64,000 nucleotides of DNA from Cylindrotheca closterium (Eukaryota > Bacillariophyta > Bacillariophyceae > Bacillariales > Bacillariaceae): assembly GCA_933822405.4 (NCBI GenBank), contig CAKOGP040001758.1, forward strand, positions 329,007 to 393,006, given 5' to 3'. The position numbers and the translations under genes were made by a program. The notes beneath the pieces were generated by a model, which had not been told where the DNA came from, did not search any database, and saw nothing but the letters and a program-made list of their open reading frames with translations. How positions within the stretch are numbered: position 1 is the stretch's first letter; each line of letters opens with the position of its first letter. Positions 1 to 11,104 of the stretch are shown in pieces.

Positions 1-912
1 ATAGGCTGCAATACCCAAGGCTTCCACTGCTTCTGGTTCAAATTCGTCCATATCCTTATCTTGTACTGCAAGTTCAATCAATTGACCCAACTCTTCTTCA
101 ATGAGGGCTTTGCGAATCTTGGAATTGCTATTCATCTCTACACCTCTGGAGGCATGCAAGACCCGTGTGACTTGGACTGGAACATAACATTCATTGTCCT
201 CAAAATAAGATCGAGTGGAAGACGGAGCCTCTTTCATAGCATTGTATTCCTCCACACATTCCGCAGACATCATGAGATGATTTAGATCATCCAACGAAGA
301 TACCATGCTAGTAGTAGGCATGTGAACTTCCATGTTTTCAGTGGTGGTCGATTCGACTTCAAAGGTTTCATTGATGGTATCATCCCCCGATTGGAGCATG
401 TCGGATGTTGTCGTGGCAGAATCATCATACTCTACCACTTCTTCGTCGTCTTCCTTGTCTTCAAAAATGACAGGACTCTTGGTTAGCTTCTTGTTTTCGG
501 CTCTCATTTCCGCAAAAGGAGAATAGGATACCGAGGCAAAGGCTTCGAGCAAAGAAGCGTCATCGACATCCATGGCATTGGCAAGAGGAGTTTGGGCCAA
601 AGTGGTTGGAGAAGATCGAGAACCGACAGGAGTTTGGAGAGACCGTACGTCATCATGATGTTCGTTGCTCCTGGTGGAGGCAAACAACGACAAGGTATCC
701 ACAGTTAACACTTTCTTCTTTTTCTTCTTACTGTGGTCATCATCTGCCACAGTTGGGGACGCGGCAGGAGAAAAGGACGAGGATTCCAAGGCTTGAATCA
801 ATGGAAGATCATCATTTTCGCTATAGCTTGTGTTCTTGGCACCTTTGCCGTAGCTGTTGGTGGGAGGAGAATCATCATCATCAATCATGGATGGCTTGGG
901 AGAGCAGAACAT
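1..912 (-). CDS. Hypothetical acidic, low-complexity protein (3' end beyond window)
   Basis: An open frame of 304 codons runs from an ATG at 912 to the left edge without a stop, so only the N-terminal part is seen. The protein begins MFCSPKPSMIDDDD and is rich in Ser, Thr, Asp and Glu, with a lysine cluster (KKKKKK) near residue 65 that could be a nuclear localisation signal. The last visible 40 residues look more structured (helical, ending near ALGIAAY), so a folded domain may lie beyond the edge. No family is recognised. No in-frame ATG was found in the codons checked upstream of 912, which supports this start. It is divergent to the PEPC gene and shares a 481-bp upstream region with it. 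The unbroken frame and diatom-like composition support a real gene. Confidence 0.6.
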   Translation of the reverse strand, partial: MFCSPKPSMIDDDDSPPTNSYGKGAKNTSYSENDDLPLIQALESSSFSPAASPTVADDDHSKKKKKKVLTVDTLSLFASTRSNEHHDDVRSLQTPVGSRSSPTTLAQTPLANAMDVDDASLLEAFASVSYSPFAEMRAENKKLTKSPVIFEDKEDDEEVVEYDDSATTTSDMLQSGDDTINETFEVESTTTENMEVHMPTTSMVSSLDDLNHLMMSAECVEEYNAMKEAPSSTRSYFEDNECYVPVQVTRVLHASRGVEMNSNSKIRKALIEEELGQLIELAVQDKDMDEFEPEAVEALGIAAY

Positions 913-1393
913 GATGACGTTTACGTTGGTGATGCTGTGTGATGAAAGGATCGAACCAAGATTAGAGCTGAACAGTGTTTGTAGACTGTCGAAAAGTTGA
1001 CTTTTTCACACGGTAGGTAGGAAGTTGAATGTGTGTTGGTAGACGTGGAAGATTTACGTTTGTTTTTGAAAGGTCGATTTCCAAACGGTTTTTGCACCTG
1101 CACGCCAGCCACCATTCTGTGAAGGACCAGAATTAGTCTCGAATACATGAAAGTTCACCAGAAAATGCAGGCTCATGACCTGTTCTCTTTTTGTCACACA
1201 TGAAACTCAGTACTTCCCCTACATGGACCTTGCACCCCCCCCACATCGGATTTCTGTTCCGTCCGTCATCTTCCATCAAAAGATTCCTCGACTTCTCATC
1301 AGCTTCCATTTTTCTGAAAATTTGCAACTGCCGCCGATCGAGACGAACCACACAAAATTCAAAGTCGTCATCGGCATTATTCATCCCATCACC
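913..1393. other. Shared upstream region of divergent genes
   Basis: This 481-bp gap separates the start of the leftward hypothetical gene from the start of PEPC, so it should hold both promoters. I see no clear TATA box, repeat or RNA gene. An in-frame open stretch upstream of the PEPC ATG has no signal-peptide character and is taken as leader. Confidence 0.4.
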
Positions 1394-4300
1394 ATGGCCA
1401 AGTTGAAAACTACATTGGCAGCAGCCTTGACACTACTACAATGCAGTAGTTTAGTACAGGCTGCCAACAGCAACAACAACAACAACAAGAATCTTCAAGC
1501 AAACAGAATCAAAGGGTTTCGCAAGCATCCATTTCTAAACGACCACAAGAATTTGGCATCCGCCGTTTCCGACATTAGTGGAGGTGCCTCGGCCTTGCTC
1601 GACGGTGGCACCGACATTGAATCCATTGAAGTTTCCATTCCACTCAGTCAATCACCGGCCGTCCAAGCCAATGTGGAAGCCTTGTTGACGGATATTTCCA
1701 TGTTGACGGATATCTTGATGGACGTCATTGAACATGAAGATCCAAATGTACGAAAGCTGTACGACGAATTCCTGTCCTATGGAAAGGCGAGGTAAGAAGA
1801 ATTGAATTGAAGTGAAGTGAAGTGAAATAATGGAGATATTGATGTCTTGGTGGGTATTTTGTATTTTGTAATGTTTGGATTCTGACGACGATTTCTCTCC
1901 TGTTGTCACCATGCATTTCAATGTTTGAACCATGCATATTTCACCACATTGCAACGCCATGACAATGAATTGAATTTGACAGAGCGGAAAATGTATCGGA
2001 TGGCAAACCATTGGAAACCATGATTCAACGCGCCAAAACCTTGTCCAACAGCGAATGCCTTGGCCTTTGCCGTGCCGTTGCTACCTCTTTGAACTTGGTC
2101 AATGCTGCCGAAGTCCATCACCGCATACGTTCCATCAAGGCATACGAAAAGGCCATTGGCGAAAATGGATTGCCGGGACCATTGTATCATACCGAAGATT
2201 CCGCCAAGGGAACTATCCAAGCTATCTTAGATGAAAACAAAGATGTTAGCAAAGACGATATTTACAAGCAACTCTGCACCCAAAAGGTTGAATTGGTCTT
2301 GACCGCCCATCCTACCGAAGTCAATCGTCGATCCGTCTTGAGAAAGTACCGCAAGGTGGGCGAGGACTTGGCGTTTTTGGAACGACCAGACCTGTTGCCC
2401 TTTGAACGGTTGCAGGCTACCTACGATTTGCAGGGAGTCATTAGCAGTTTGTGGGGCATGGACGAAATTCGACGCCGAAAGCCAACGCCCCAAAACGAAG
2501 CGGCGGGTGGTTTGGCCATTTTGGAATCTGTACTGTGGGATGCCGTGCCCAGTTATTTGCGCAAGTTGGATGCTCAATGCATGTCGTCATTGGGAAAACA
2601 CTTGCCTCTCAATGTGGTGCCCATCAAGTTTGCTTCCTGGATTGGGGGTGACCGTGATGGAAATCCCAATGTGACACCTCGGGTGACAAAGGAAGTTGTC
2701 TTGCAGCAAAGACACAAAGCTGCCAAACTATTGTCGCAAGACTTGAAGGACTTGGAATCCCAATTGGCCATTTCCGCTCGGTATTCCCCTGCCATGATTA
2801 AATTGGCAAATTCCGTATCGTACACGACACATCGACAAGAATTGTACCGTCGGGTTCTATCGCACCTCAACAAGCGACTCATCAAGACTATGCGGTCCTG
2901 TGAGGACGAACTGGAAGAGTACCTCCAACCAGAAGAAATGGCAACCTTGCGTACTCGGGCATCCACTTCATTGATTGACGAAATTGACGACTTGGAACCA
3001 ATCTACAAGAAGGAAGATCTATTGGGACCGCTCACCACCATTCATGAATCCTTGGTGGAAACTGGATTTGAGCTAGTTGCTGACGGCCTTTTGGTCGATC
3101 TCATTCGTCGATTGCACATTTTTGGATTGACTCTTGTTCCTCTCGACATCCGTGAAGAATCGACCAAGCACACCATGGCTTTGGATGCTATCACTCGATG
3201 GTTGGGAATTGGTTCCTATGCTGAATGGGACGAAACGGCTCGATTGGCTTGGCTCTCTACGGAACTTTCCAGCAAGCGTCCCTTGTTCGCTGTCAGCAAC
3301 TTGGAAAAGCTACGATTTCCCGACAGTGTCGTTCGCACCTTGGAAACCTTCAAGACAGCTTCCGAGTTGGAACCAGAAGCCCTGGGAGCCTACGTCATTA
3401 GTCAATGCCAAACTGCATCGGATGTATTGGCTGTCATGTTGCTCCAAAGGCAAATGGGTATGACCGCCAAGAATGGAAACATGATGCGTGTGGTTCCCCT
3501 ATTCGAAACACTTGATGATTTGATCAATGCTCCCGAAAAACTTGATGACCTCTTCGGTGTTACCGCTTATGTCGGTGCCATTAAGGGAGAGCAAGAAGTC
3601 ATGGTTGGATACAGTGATAGCGCCAAGGATGCCGGACGTATGGCTGCATGCTGGGCCCAATACAAGTCGCAAGAAGAAATGGTCAAGGTTGCCAGCAAGC
3701 ACGGCATTGCGTTGACCTTCTTCCATGGAAAGGGTGGAACCGTTGGCCGCGGTGGCAACCCAGCCCTCTATCGTGCTGTTTTGTCACACCCTCCCAACAC
3801 AATCAACGGACGGTTCCGCGTGACTGAACAAGGAGAAATGATCACTCAAAACTATGGAACAGTTCAAATCGCTGAGCATACATTGGACATTTACACTGCT
3901 GCTGTCATGCGCGAGTCTTTTACCAAGCACGTTGCTCCCAAGCAAAAGTGGAAAGATCAAATGGAACGCGTTTCGGAAGTCTCTTGTGCCGACTACCGTC
4001 ATTTGGTCAGAGAAGAACCACGATTCGTCCCCTACTTCCGCCAAGCGACTCCCGAATTGGAATTGGGAAGCTTGAACATTGGAAGCCGACCAGCTAAGCG
4101 TAATCCTAAGGGCGGTATTGAGAGTTTACGAGCTATCCCATGGACATTTGCCTGGACCCAAACAAGAACACACCTGTCGGCATGGCTCGGGGTTGGCGCC
4201 GGTCTAACATCCAAGGTAAGCTTCATGGATTCTCGGACGATGTTTTGCAATAATTCATCGAGCTAATCTTCTTCCTTTTTGTCAAATAGGATCCCAACGA

Positions 4301-4742
4301 CTTGAAGACTCTGCAAGAAATGTATGAAGAATGGCCATGGTTCCGTGAACTAACAGATCTGATTGCAATGATCATGTCGAAGACTGATTTCTCCATTTCC
4401 AAGAATTACGACGAGCAACTCGTTGACAAGGCTAGTGGTCTCATGGAACTTGGAGAGGAAGTCCGCATGAAATTGGTGGAAACCCGCCAAGCTGTTTTGG
4501 ATATAACCAAATCCACAAACATGGCTGGACACCACGTTGCCCTGCAAAGAGCATCTTCGCTGATCCGAAGTCCATACGTGGACCCTCTGAATGTCATCCA
4601 AGCGGAGCTGTTGAAAAGGCTACGTGTGTACGAAAGCCAAGACGAATTGACTCCTGAAGAGAAAGAAGAGTTTGACACGCTCAAGAATGCATTGGTTGTA
4701 TCGATCAATGGGATCGCACAGGGAATGCGAAACAGTGGATAA
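1394..4742 (+). CDS. PEPC: Phosphoenolpyruvate carboxylase with ER signal peptide
   Basis: Carboxylates phosphoenolpyruvate with bicarbonate to oxaloacetate (anaplerosis, possible C4-type carbon handling). Exons 1394-1791, 1983-4215 and 4290-4742 join in frame to about 1027 aa. Hallmarks: catalytic LTAHPTE (His about 242), GGDRDGNPNV, VMVGYSDSAKDAG, the glycine loop FHGKGGTVGRGG, and GSRPAKRNP. The N-terminus MAKLKTTLAAALTLLQC...VQA is a good signal peptide, followed by an Asn run encoded by AAC/AAT repeats. The residue after the predicted cleavage is Ala, not Phe, so a stroma-directing motif is not evident; the ER, chloroplast-ER or periplastid space are alternatives. The plant N-terminal phosphorylation Ser motif is not seen. 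The gene is convergent with the desaturase, 123 bp between stop codons. The exon 1 to exon 2 junction restores an Arg codon. Confidence 0.95.
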
Positions 4743-4865
4743 ACTAATATGTTTTAAAAGTGATTACTGCTACAACTGGCTTGTTTGGTTCGTTAGGCTA
4801 CGCCACATTCTAAAACTCGTGGAAATGCAAATCTAACAGTCTAATTCTCAATTATAGATAATAGT

Positions 4866-6396
4866 TTAGAGCAAGTCTTCAACACCCTCGTTGTTCCAGA
4901 CCCATTTGTCATCACGCTTCTCGACGGATGAGCACCCCTTGCAAATACGCCAGACAGCTTCTGGGATTGGGGTTGGATCATAGAAATACAAATCTGGGTA
5001 TGCCTCTTTGATGGCATCAGTGGCCTTCTGTGCGTTGTAGTGAGGGATCGAAGAATCGAAGTGGTGGGCAACATGGGTTGTTCCAATGTTGTGGTGCAAG
5101 AAGTTGATGGCTCCAAACGGGTCCAATTTGTCGTATGGGCGATCGATGGTGTGCAAGGCACCCTTGACAAAGTTGTGATCTTCATCAGAAAAGTGAGGAA
5201 CATCGACATCTGTATGTTGAAGCCAAGTGTACAAGACCAACCATGCGTTGACAACAATCAGAGGTCCACCGTAAAGGGCCATCATTTGAGGAATGCCATT
5301 ACATGCGGCCCACGCAATTGCAGATGCCGCAACAAATGCAACTCCGATGTCAGACTTGAAAACCTTTTCCTTCCACTTGCCAGGGAAGAGCTCCTTCTTT
5401 GGTTGGTTAGGTTCGGTCAATGGGTCAGGCCAGTAGTGGTTAGTAAGTCCGCGATCAGGCCCTCCAGTAGCACCAATCAACAAGTAAGCGGGCCATCCGA
5501 CAACCAAATGCAAAAATCCTTGCAGCACTCCCCACATTCTGATTCCAGCAGTTCGTCCAAATGTCTCCATCAACTTGGATCGGATACCAATTGATCCCTC
5601 ACTTGTCGAGCCCACAGCTTCTGGAACGTGCGTTTCTCCAAGTTCCATGTGATTTGTGTATCGGTGGTGGACGGCATGTGATCTTTGCCAAGAATAGTAA
5701 GGAACTAAAAACAAACTGTGAAGAACGTAGCCGACAGTGTCTTGGATCGTCTTATTTTTGGAAAAAGCACCGTGACCACATTCGTGTGCCAAAACCCAGA
5801 GTCCCATAGCAACAGTACCAGTGACGGCGGAATAGGCGGTCCAGATTGGCCAAGTAAAAACGTTTTCAGGTGGAAGAAATCCAAGCATGGCAACGCCAAT
5901 AGCACTGCAAATAGCTGTGCCGACCACTGAAACACTCAAGTATCCCAATGAGGTCGCTGTGTCTATTTCGAAACAATCGTTTGGGATGACGGCACGCAAT
6001 GCCATTTGCTCGGGGAAATCCTCAGGCTTTACTTGTAATACTTTTCCATTCAAACCCTATGTTTTGAGTTTGAAAGAAAGGAGAATGCTGTGAGAGAACT
6101 CGCACATTTTTTAAGCATCCTCGAAAGAGATCCTTGTAACCAGATATGAAGACCCCACGGACCTCATCTTTTATTTGCATTTAACTTACGGAGACTGCAA
6201 TCCCAGTCATGTCAAACGACGACTCATCTTTCTTCTCCGGTTCTTCTGGCTGTGGCGGTGCGACTTTGTTGTTTCCGAATGGATTCAAAGCAATTGTGTT
6301 GAGACTTGTGATCTTTCTGGTAGGTGAGGCAGGTTGTTGGAAGGCGCGAACCGTGCAAGTTGACGCCAATACTGCAAAAGCAATTGAGAGCTTCAT
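4866..6396 (-). CDS. Plastid-directed acyl-lipid desaturase with FAD2-like histidine boxes
   Basis: Membrane fatty-acid desaturase inserting a double bond into acyl chains of lipids, probably delta-12 (omega-6). Exon 1 is 6396-6190 and exon 2 is 6056-4866; both junctions are phase 0 and give about 465 aa. The three di-iron histidine boxes are HECGH (about 160-164), HAVHH (about 196-200) and HVAHH (about 397-401), between hydrophobic segments. The box pattern resembles ER FAD2/FAD3 enzymes rather than the HDCAH type of plastid FAD6. Yet exon 1 encodes MKLSIAFAVLASTCTVRAF, a signal peptide ending in an Ala-Phe site typical of diatom plastid import. Position specificity and electron donor cannot be read from the sequence. 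An omega-3 enzyme is the main alternative. Confidence 0.9.
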
Positions 6397-6738
6397 TTTC
6401 CTCTTCGTAGATTCGTTGGAAACCAATGGCAACCGATGAATGACGACGCCGAGTTGGAAAAATGTGAAGAAGATAAGGGGGAGAGAATACGTCAGCCCGA
6501 AATTCGGCAATCTGATTGGCATTTTCCACTTCAACAGGCGAAACGCCAGACAGACGAATTGAGAATGACGAATTGAGAGTGACAAAATCAAAATCATCCA
6601 ACTTGGTCACAGTTAATTATGCTGCCTGTCCATGGCTCGTCTCATTTCTGGAAAATGGAAAAGTCGGACAAAATGAGGTCTTGCCTACACGCACAAGTGT
6701 ACCTGGTATGATACCGGTAGAGTAACAGGGGTGTAAAT
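6397..6738. other. Upstream region of desaturase
   Basis: Gap of 342 bp between the desaturase start and the 3' end of the oxidoreductase gene. It holds one TACCGGTA palindrome (6712-6719). No RNA gene or mobile element was recognised. Confidence 0.4.
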
Positions 6739-8331
6739 TTAGAGTCCAACCTTTTTCAATATATCGTATACCCATTTCAGCTTCATCGTATTCTCATAGT
6801 ACACTTCAGCTGCCATAACCTGCAAGCTAAACGCATAGGAAGGATACGGATGTATGACCTTTGCCAAGTTTGCAAATGGGATCTTGGCTGACATTGCAGT
6901 TGAAATCTCAGAAATCAATTCGCCACCGCATGGCGCCATCACTGTTGCTCCAAGAATAAGTCCATTCTTCTTGGAATATATGACTTTGATGAAGCCCTTC
7001 AATTCGTCGTCACAAATCGCCCTGTCAGCCGTTGCCAAATCCATCTTGGACACTGCCACCTTCTTTGCACCAAATTCTTCGATTGCTTCAGCTTCTGTGT
7101 ATCCAATTGACGCTACTTCGGGACTTGTGAAGGTAGTGCCAGGAATGGATGTAAGAATGCCAGGATCCGTCAAAGGAAGCAAGATGTTGCGGGCAGCAAT
7201 AGCACCTTGAAAGCCAGCATAGTGGGTGAATTGCCGATCCCCAGTGCAATCCCCAGCCGCATACACACCCTTGCACGCGGTCTGTAGTTTGTCATTGACA
7301 TCTATTCCTCCTTTGGCATTGGTACCAATTCCAACATTTTCGAGTCCCAGCTTGCTCACATTTGGAGATCGACCGGTGGAGACTAGAATAATATCACCTT
7401 CTACTACTTCTCCACTTGAAAGCGTCGCTTTGTGGCCACCGGCACCACCATTCTTGGAAACCTCTGTCAATTTGCCTTTCAAGACAGTGATGCCTTCATC
7501 AACAAACACCTCCTGTAGGACTTCTCCAACTTCAGGTTCTTCTCTTGGCAGTAGGCCACTAGCGATAATTGTTACCTTCGACCCCAGCCGAGAAAACGCT
7601 TGGGCAAGCTCGCAGCCAATGGGACCTCCACCTACGACGGTCAAAGTCTTTGGCAACTCGCTCAATTCCCAAACACTTTCATAAGTCAGGAATTCCACGT
7701 CTTGAAGTCCAGGAATATTTGGAACAATCGGCGAAGCACCAGTACACAGAACAATTCCTTCTTTTGCATGAATTGTCGATTCCTCACCGTCTTCTCCCTG
7801 GACTGAAAGGGTTGTGGATGAAGTCAACGTTGCTCTGCCTTGGATTGTATCGACATTGAATTTCGCCAAAGCATCTGCCGAATCATCTTCTTCATAAATT
7901 TCTTGCATATTCTTTTGAAACTTTGCCTTGACTTCTTGGAAGTTTGCGCTTGATTTTTGAATCGCTTGCTTCCTTGCAATATGTGCTGCCTTGGCACTTG
8001 CCAAGAATGATTTGGATGGCACACATCCTGTCCAAGTACAATCACCACCAAGTTTGTTTGCCTCAACGATGACTGCAGTATTTCCGAGCGTTCTAAGGTT
8101 TCAAAAGGATAAGATGTTAGAGCTTCAGTTGTTCGAACCAAGAAGAAAGGAGAAAAAGATGGCTCACCCTCCTGCGAGTTTGGCTGCAGTAAGACCTGCA
8201 GATCCTCCCCCAACGACAACCAAATCATAAATCTTGGCACCTGCCGGCGGCGCAAGAGCTCGGCTACTAGAGATCATACATCCCATTACCAAGACCACGA
8301 TAGAAATGAGCTGATTCTGTGCAATTCCCAT
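6739..8331 (-). CDS. Class I pyridine nucleotide-disulfide oxidoreductase (mercuric-reductase/lipoamide-dehydrogenase-like)
   Basis: Flavoprotein that passes electrons from NAD(P)H through FAD to a redox-active cysteine pair. Exon 1 is 8331-8168 and exon 2 is 8092-6739 (75-bp intron, junction restores a Gly), giving about 505 aa. Seen in order: signal peptide MGIAQNQLISIVVLVMGC...SRA, FAD-binding VVGGGSAG (about 39-46), active site GGDCTWTGCVPSK (Cys 73 and 78), NAD(P)-binding VVGGGPIGCE (about 207-216), FAD motif AAGDCTG and a C-terminal HPYPS with the likely acid/base His. The substrate is unclear: extra cysteines of true MerA are absent, and HPYP differs from the HAHPT of lipoamide dehydrogenase. 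The signal peptide is followed by ALAPP, a possible variant of the plastid site, so plastid or secretory location is inferred. Confidence 0.88.
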
Positions 8332-8554
8332 CTTGGAGTCAGTATGATGGATTCTTCATCATCGTCTCATCCTCAAATACCATTCGATCGATTGATTCGG
8401 ACATTCGGCGATCTTCATTTCATTCAGCAAAGCGTTTTTGTATTTGAATACTTGGATTGATCTCGATCGATATTGAGGCAGTGGGAATCCCCGGATTTCT
8501 CCCCTAGTTGCGAGATTTTCCCACAGCTCAATTTTTCCCACAACTCAAATTTGC

Positions 8555-8579
8555 TTCCCACAACTACTAGTTGTGGGAA
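8555..8579. repeat. Perfect 25-bp palindrome
   Basis: Two 12-bp arms, TTCCCACAACTA and its exact complement, are separated by one base. It forms the core hairpin of the surrounding element. Confidence 0.85.
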
Positions 8580-8586
8580 TTCCCTC

Positions 8587-8648
8587 TGCCTCATATGAGG
8601 CAAACACCCTGCCTCATATGAGGCAAACACACTGCCTCATACGAGGCA
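8587..8648. repeat. Three tandem 23-bp units each holding a 16-bp palindrome
   Basis: TGCCTCATATGAGGCA occurs at 8587-8602 and 8610-8625, and with one change (ATACG) at 8633-8648. The spacing is exactly 23 bp and the units are joined by AAACAC-type linkers. The half-site TGAGGCA also forms the element ends. Confidence 0.85.
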
Positions 8649-9518
8649 AACGCGCGGTAGAATAGACAACTAGTTGTGGCAATTTCCTGCAACTAGAGTA
8701 GTTGTAGGAATTTCCCACAACTATTTTTTCCGATTCCTACATTGTTGTGGCAATTTTTGGCAAAAACTGTTCCCACAACTAAAGTACCTGGTAGTTGTGG
8801 GAAGTCGCGTTAAATATCGCGGGGATGAAATAAATTGAAAAGGGGCAATTCCCACTGCCTCATTATGCTGTAGTACTACTGTAAGGTTATTTTCTTAAAA
8901 TGACGACGAAAATATACGGACCTACCACTCACAACTGCTCAGCGTTCGTTCAAGTTCTTGCATTTTATCATACGGTATGTTAAAAATATACTGGTGTGGT
9001 CCTGCAGCCAACAAAATTTTTCAGACCACTGCTATGTGTGCCTTCATCGATCGTTCTATTAGCCCTTTTCACACGACGTTTCCCAGTCGACGGTCGTTTT
9101 GAACAGAAGATTTTCCGTGTCAGCTCATGACGACCCATACTGACTCATACTGACGCACTTTGGGTACCTTTGTGGCACAAGGATATATATATCAAAATCA
9201 AGTTTTTCCATTACATTTAGCACCCTTGAAGCAACACATGTGCCTATAAGGAGATGAGCCACTCGAATTTTCATCTCCGATTGACATAATGTAGAAGTCA
9301 CCGTGCGGACAAACCACCTATTTAATTAAATACAGTTCAAAATCCACTTACCGGTACTGCGGTGAGGCTGTTCGAAAAGTCCGGTTCCGATCAATGACTG
9401 CGGAGCATCTTAAAAACTGAGTGTGTCGTGAATGCAGCACTGATTCGACCCAATCCGTGATCATGGTTTTCTCTCACAATTTTACAGACTGAAATTCGAA
9501 ACACATTAATTTGACAAT

Positions 9519-10034
9519 ATGGTAGCTCGTACACAAAAACCACAACATCACCAACTTTTCAACTCCTCTTTCGACAAGATCGAATTTGATTTCGATGACC
9601 TCAAGTCTCCTACACCACAAAAGGCTACGAAGAAGAGTGTCCGATTCGAAAGGCATGATCATGTCTATGAGATCCCCCACATTGATGATCTGAGCGATGA
9701 AGAGATCGATGATGTCTGGATGCATCCTGACGACTTCAAGGCTATCCGAAGAGAGTGCCAAGCTATCATACTCATCATTGAACACGATAGCGATCTCATC
9801 GAAGGCGCTGAGCTTCGAGGACTCGAACATCACACATCCAAACAAAAGAAGCAAGCCCAAGCAATCCAAAAGCTCCTCTACGACACTGTTGAGAGACTTC
9901 AAACGTACGGCGACCAATCCTCAACCGATGTATCTGATATGTTGGCATGTATGTGCCAAAAGATCTCAAAGAGACCTGAAGCATTTGCGAGACAAACTGC
10001 AGCTGAAGACGAAGAGGAAGCCAAGAAGGTGTGA
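9519..10034 (+). CDS. Small family protein with RVxF-like motif, copy A
   Basis: A 171-aa soluble protein with no recognised public family name. It shares a domain with four other genes in this window. Seen: MVAR start, a basic KKSVRF motif (about 38-43), EIPHIDDLSDEEIDDVW, an R-R-E-C segment, LRGLEHH, then a helical part ending DMLACMCQKIS. KSVRF fits the consensus docking motif of protein phosphatase 1, so a PP1-binding regulator is a hypothesis only. No signal peptide or membrane segment. It is the first of three head-to-tail copies, which points to tandem duplication. A TACCGGTA palindrome lies about 170 bp before the start. Confidence 0.85.
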   Translation: MVARTQKPQHHQLFNSSFDKIEFDFDDLKSPTPQKATKKSVRFERHDHVYEIPHIDDLSDEEIDDVWMHPDDFKAIRRECQAIILIIEHDSDLIEGAELRGLEHHTSKQKKQAQAIQKLLYDTVERLQTYGDQSSTDVSDMLACMCQKISKRPEAFARQTAAEDEEEAKKV

Positions 10035-10591
10035 ATCGTGTTACACCAGTGAAAAGCATGCAACAAGCGATTTTTCCGGCCATCAAGCTGAAGGAGGAAA
10101 CAACCGCAGGCTATGCCCTGGAAATGTCCAGTTCAGATTTGATTATCTCCTTCGAACATCAAGGAAACCCCCTCCCCGCGGCCTCACTACATACAGCCAC
10201 GTACTGTACATACAACGATGTTACTTGGCATCTACACAAATAGCGCAGACTTTAAAATATCCCATTGAACTATGATAAACACTGACAATCAGAAAGAATC
10301 TCTTATTTCAACGTAGAAAATAATTCTTGTGGCAATACTGTACCGGTAGGCACTAGTAACAAGTATCACTTGAGCGAAGTTTCGTACGCATACTTTTTAT
10401 ATTCAACTTCATTGTCGAGCTGAAAGTAAAAGACGTACTAAAATTCGCACCCGTTAAACACTCAACATCCAGCGACACCGGATTAATTTGTTGCTTCGCA
10501 TCCAGAATGACTCCGTGGGGGTCACTTCTGCTGCGTCACACAATTATTGCCGAACGAAATTTCAATACCACCTCCCAACAGCAAAATCGAC
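10035..10591. other. Intergenic region between copies A and B
   Basis: No supported gene in 557 bp. One TACCGGTA palindrome lies at 10341-10348, about 245 bp before the next ATG. Confidence 0.4.
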
Positions 10592-11104
10592 ATGGTAGCT
10601 CGATGTAAGGAAGGACCAATCAACACCTATACAACAGCAAAAATTGAGCTTGAATCCGACAGTAAACCCCAACTAGTAACATTAGAGAATATGCCAAGAC
10701 GGGTACAGTTCTCGGGAGAGCATAAGATTCATGAAATCCCTCACATTGACGACTTAAGTGATGAGGAGATCGAGCAAGTCTGGATGAGTCCCGATGACTT
10801 CAAGGACATTCGAAGAGAGTGCCAAAAAATCATTATGATTATTGAACATGATAGCAGCCTTTTAGAAGGTATGGGGATAGAGCTGCGGGGATTAGAGCAT
10901 CACATGGTGAAGCAAAGAAAGCATATTGAGGGAATCCAAGAGTTGCTGTACGACACAGTCGACCGACTCATGTGCTTCCACGACGAGACATCAATGGACG
11001 TGGGAGACATGTTGGCAGAGATGTGCCAAAAAATATCATCAAGGTCTGAAGCGCTGGCACGGCAGATAGGAATACAAGATGAGGAGATCGCTAAAAAATT
11101 GTGA
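10592..11104 (+). CDS. Small family protein with RVxF-like motif, copy B
   Basis: A 170-aa paralogue of copy A. The ATG at 10592 is chosen because it gives the same MVAR start; the frame extends upstream without an ATG. The motif is RRVQF, followed by EIPHIDDLSDEEIEQVWM, DFKDIRRECQKI, ELRGLEHH and DMLAEMCQKISSR. By eye it matches copy A at more than half of positions over the domain, with a divergent N-terminus. RRVQF is a good PP1-docking consensus, but binding is untested. No targeting signal is seen. Confidence 0.85.
   Translation: MVARCKEGPINTYTTAKIELESDSKPQLVTLENMPRRVQFSGEHKIHEIPHIDDLSDEEIEQVWMSPDDFKDIRRECQKIIMIIEHDSSLLEGMGIELRGLEHHMVKQRKHIEGIQELLYDTVDRLMCFHDETSMDVGDMLAEMCQKISSRSEALARQIGIQDEEIAKKL

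Larger units (their letters stand above)
8473..8863. mobile_element. MITE-like non-autonomous element with terminal inverted repeats
   Basis: The ends carry a 15-bp perfect inverted repeat, TGAGGCAGTGGGAAT at 8474-8488 and its complement at 8848-8862. Both ends are flanked by TA (8471-8472 and 8864-8865), which fits a TA target-site duplication. The interior is built from two modules in both orientations: TAGTTGTGGGAA and its variants (about ten copies) and the palindrome TGCCTCATATGAGGCA. No transposase is encoded. The structure suggests a fold-back MITE mobilised in trans, perhaps by a Tc1/mariner-type enzyme; that assignment is inference. Confidence 0.6.
8332..9518. other. Long intergenic region with palindromic element
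   Basis: No supported gene in 1187 bp. It contains the MITE-like element (8473-8863, separate entry), an AT-rich stretch, and a TACCGGTA palindrome at 9349-9356, about 170 bp before the next ATG. Confidence 0.5.
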
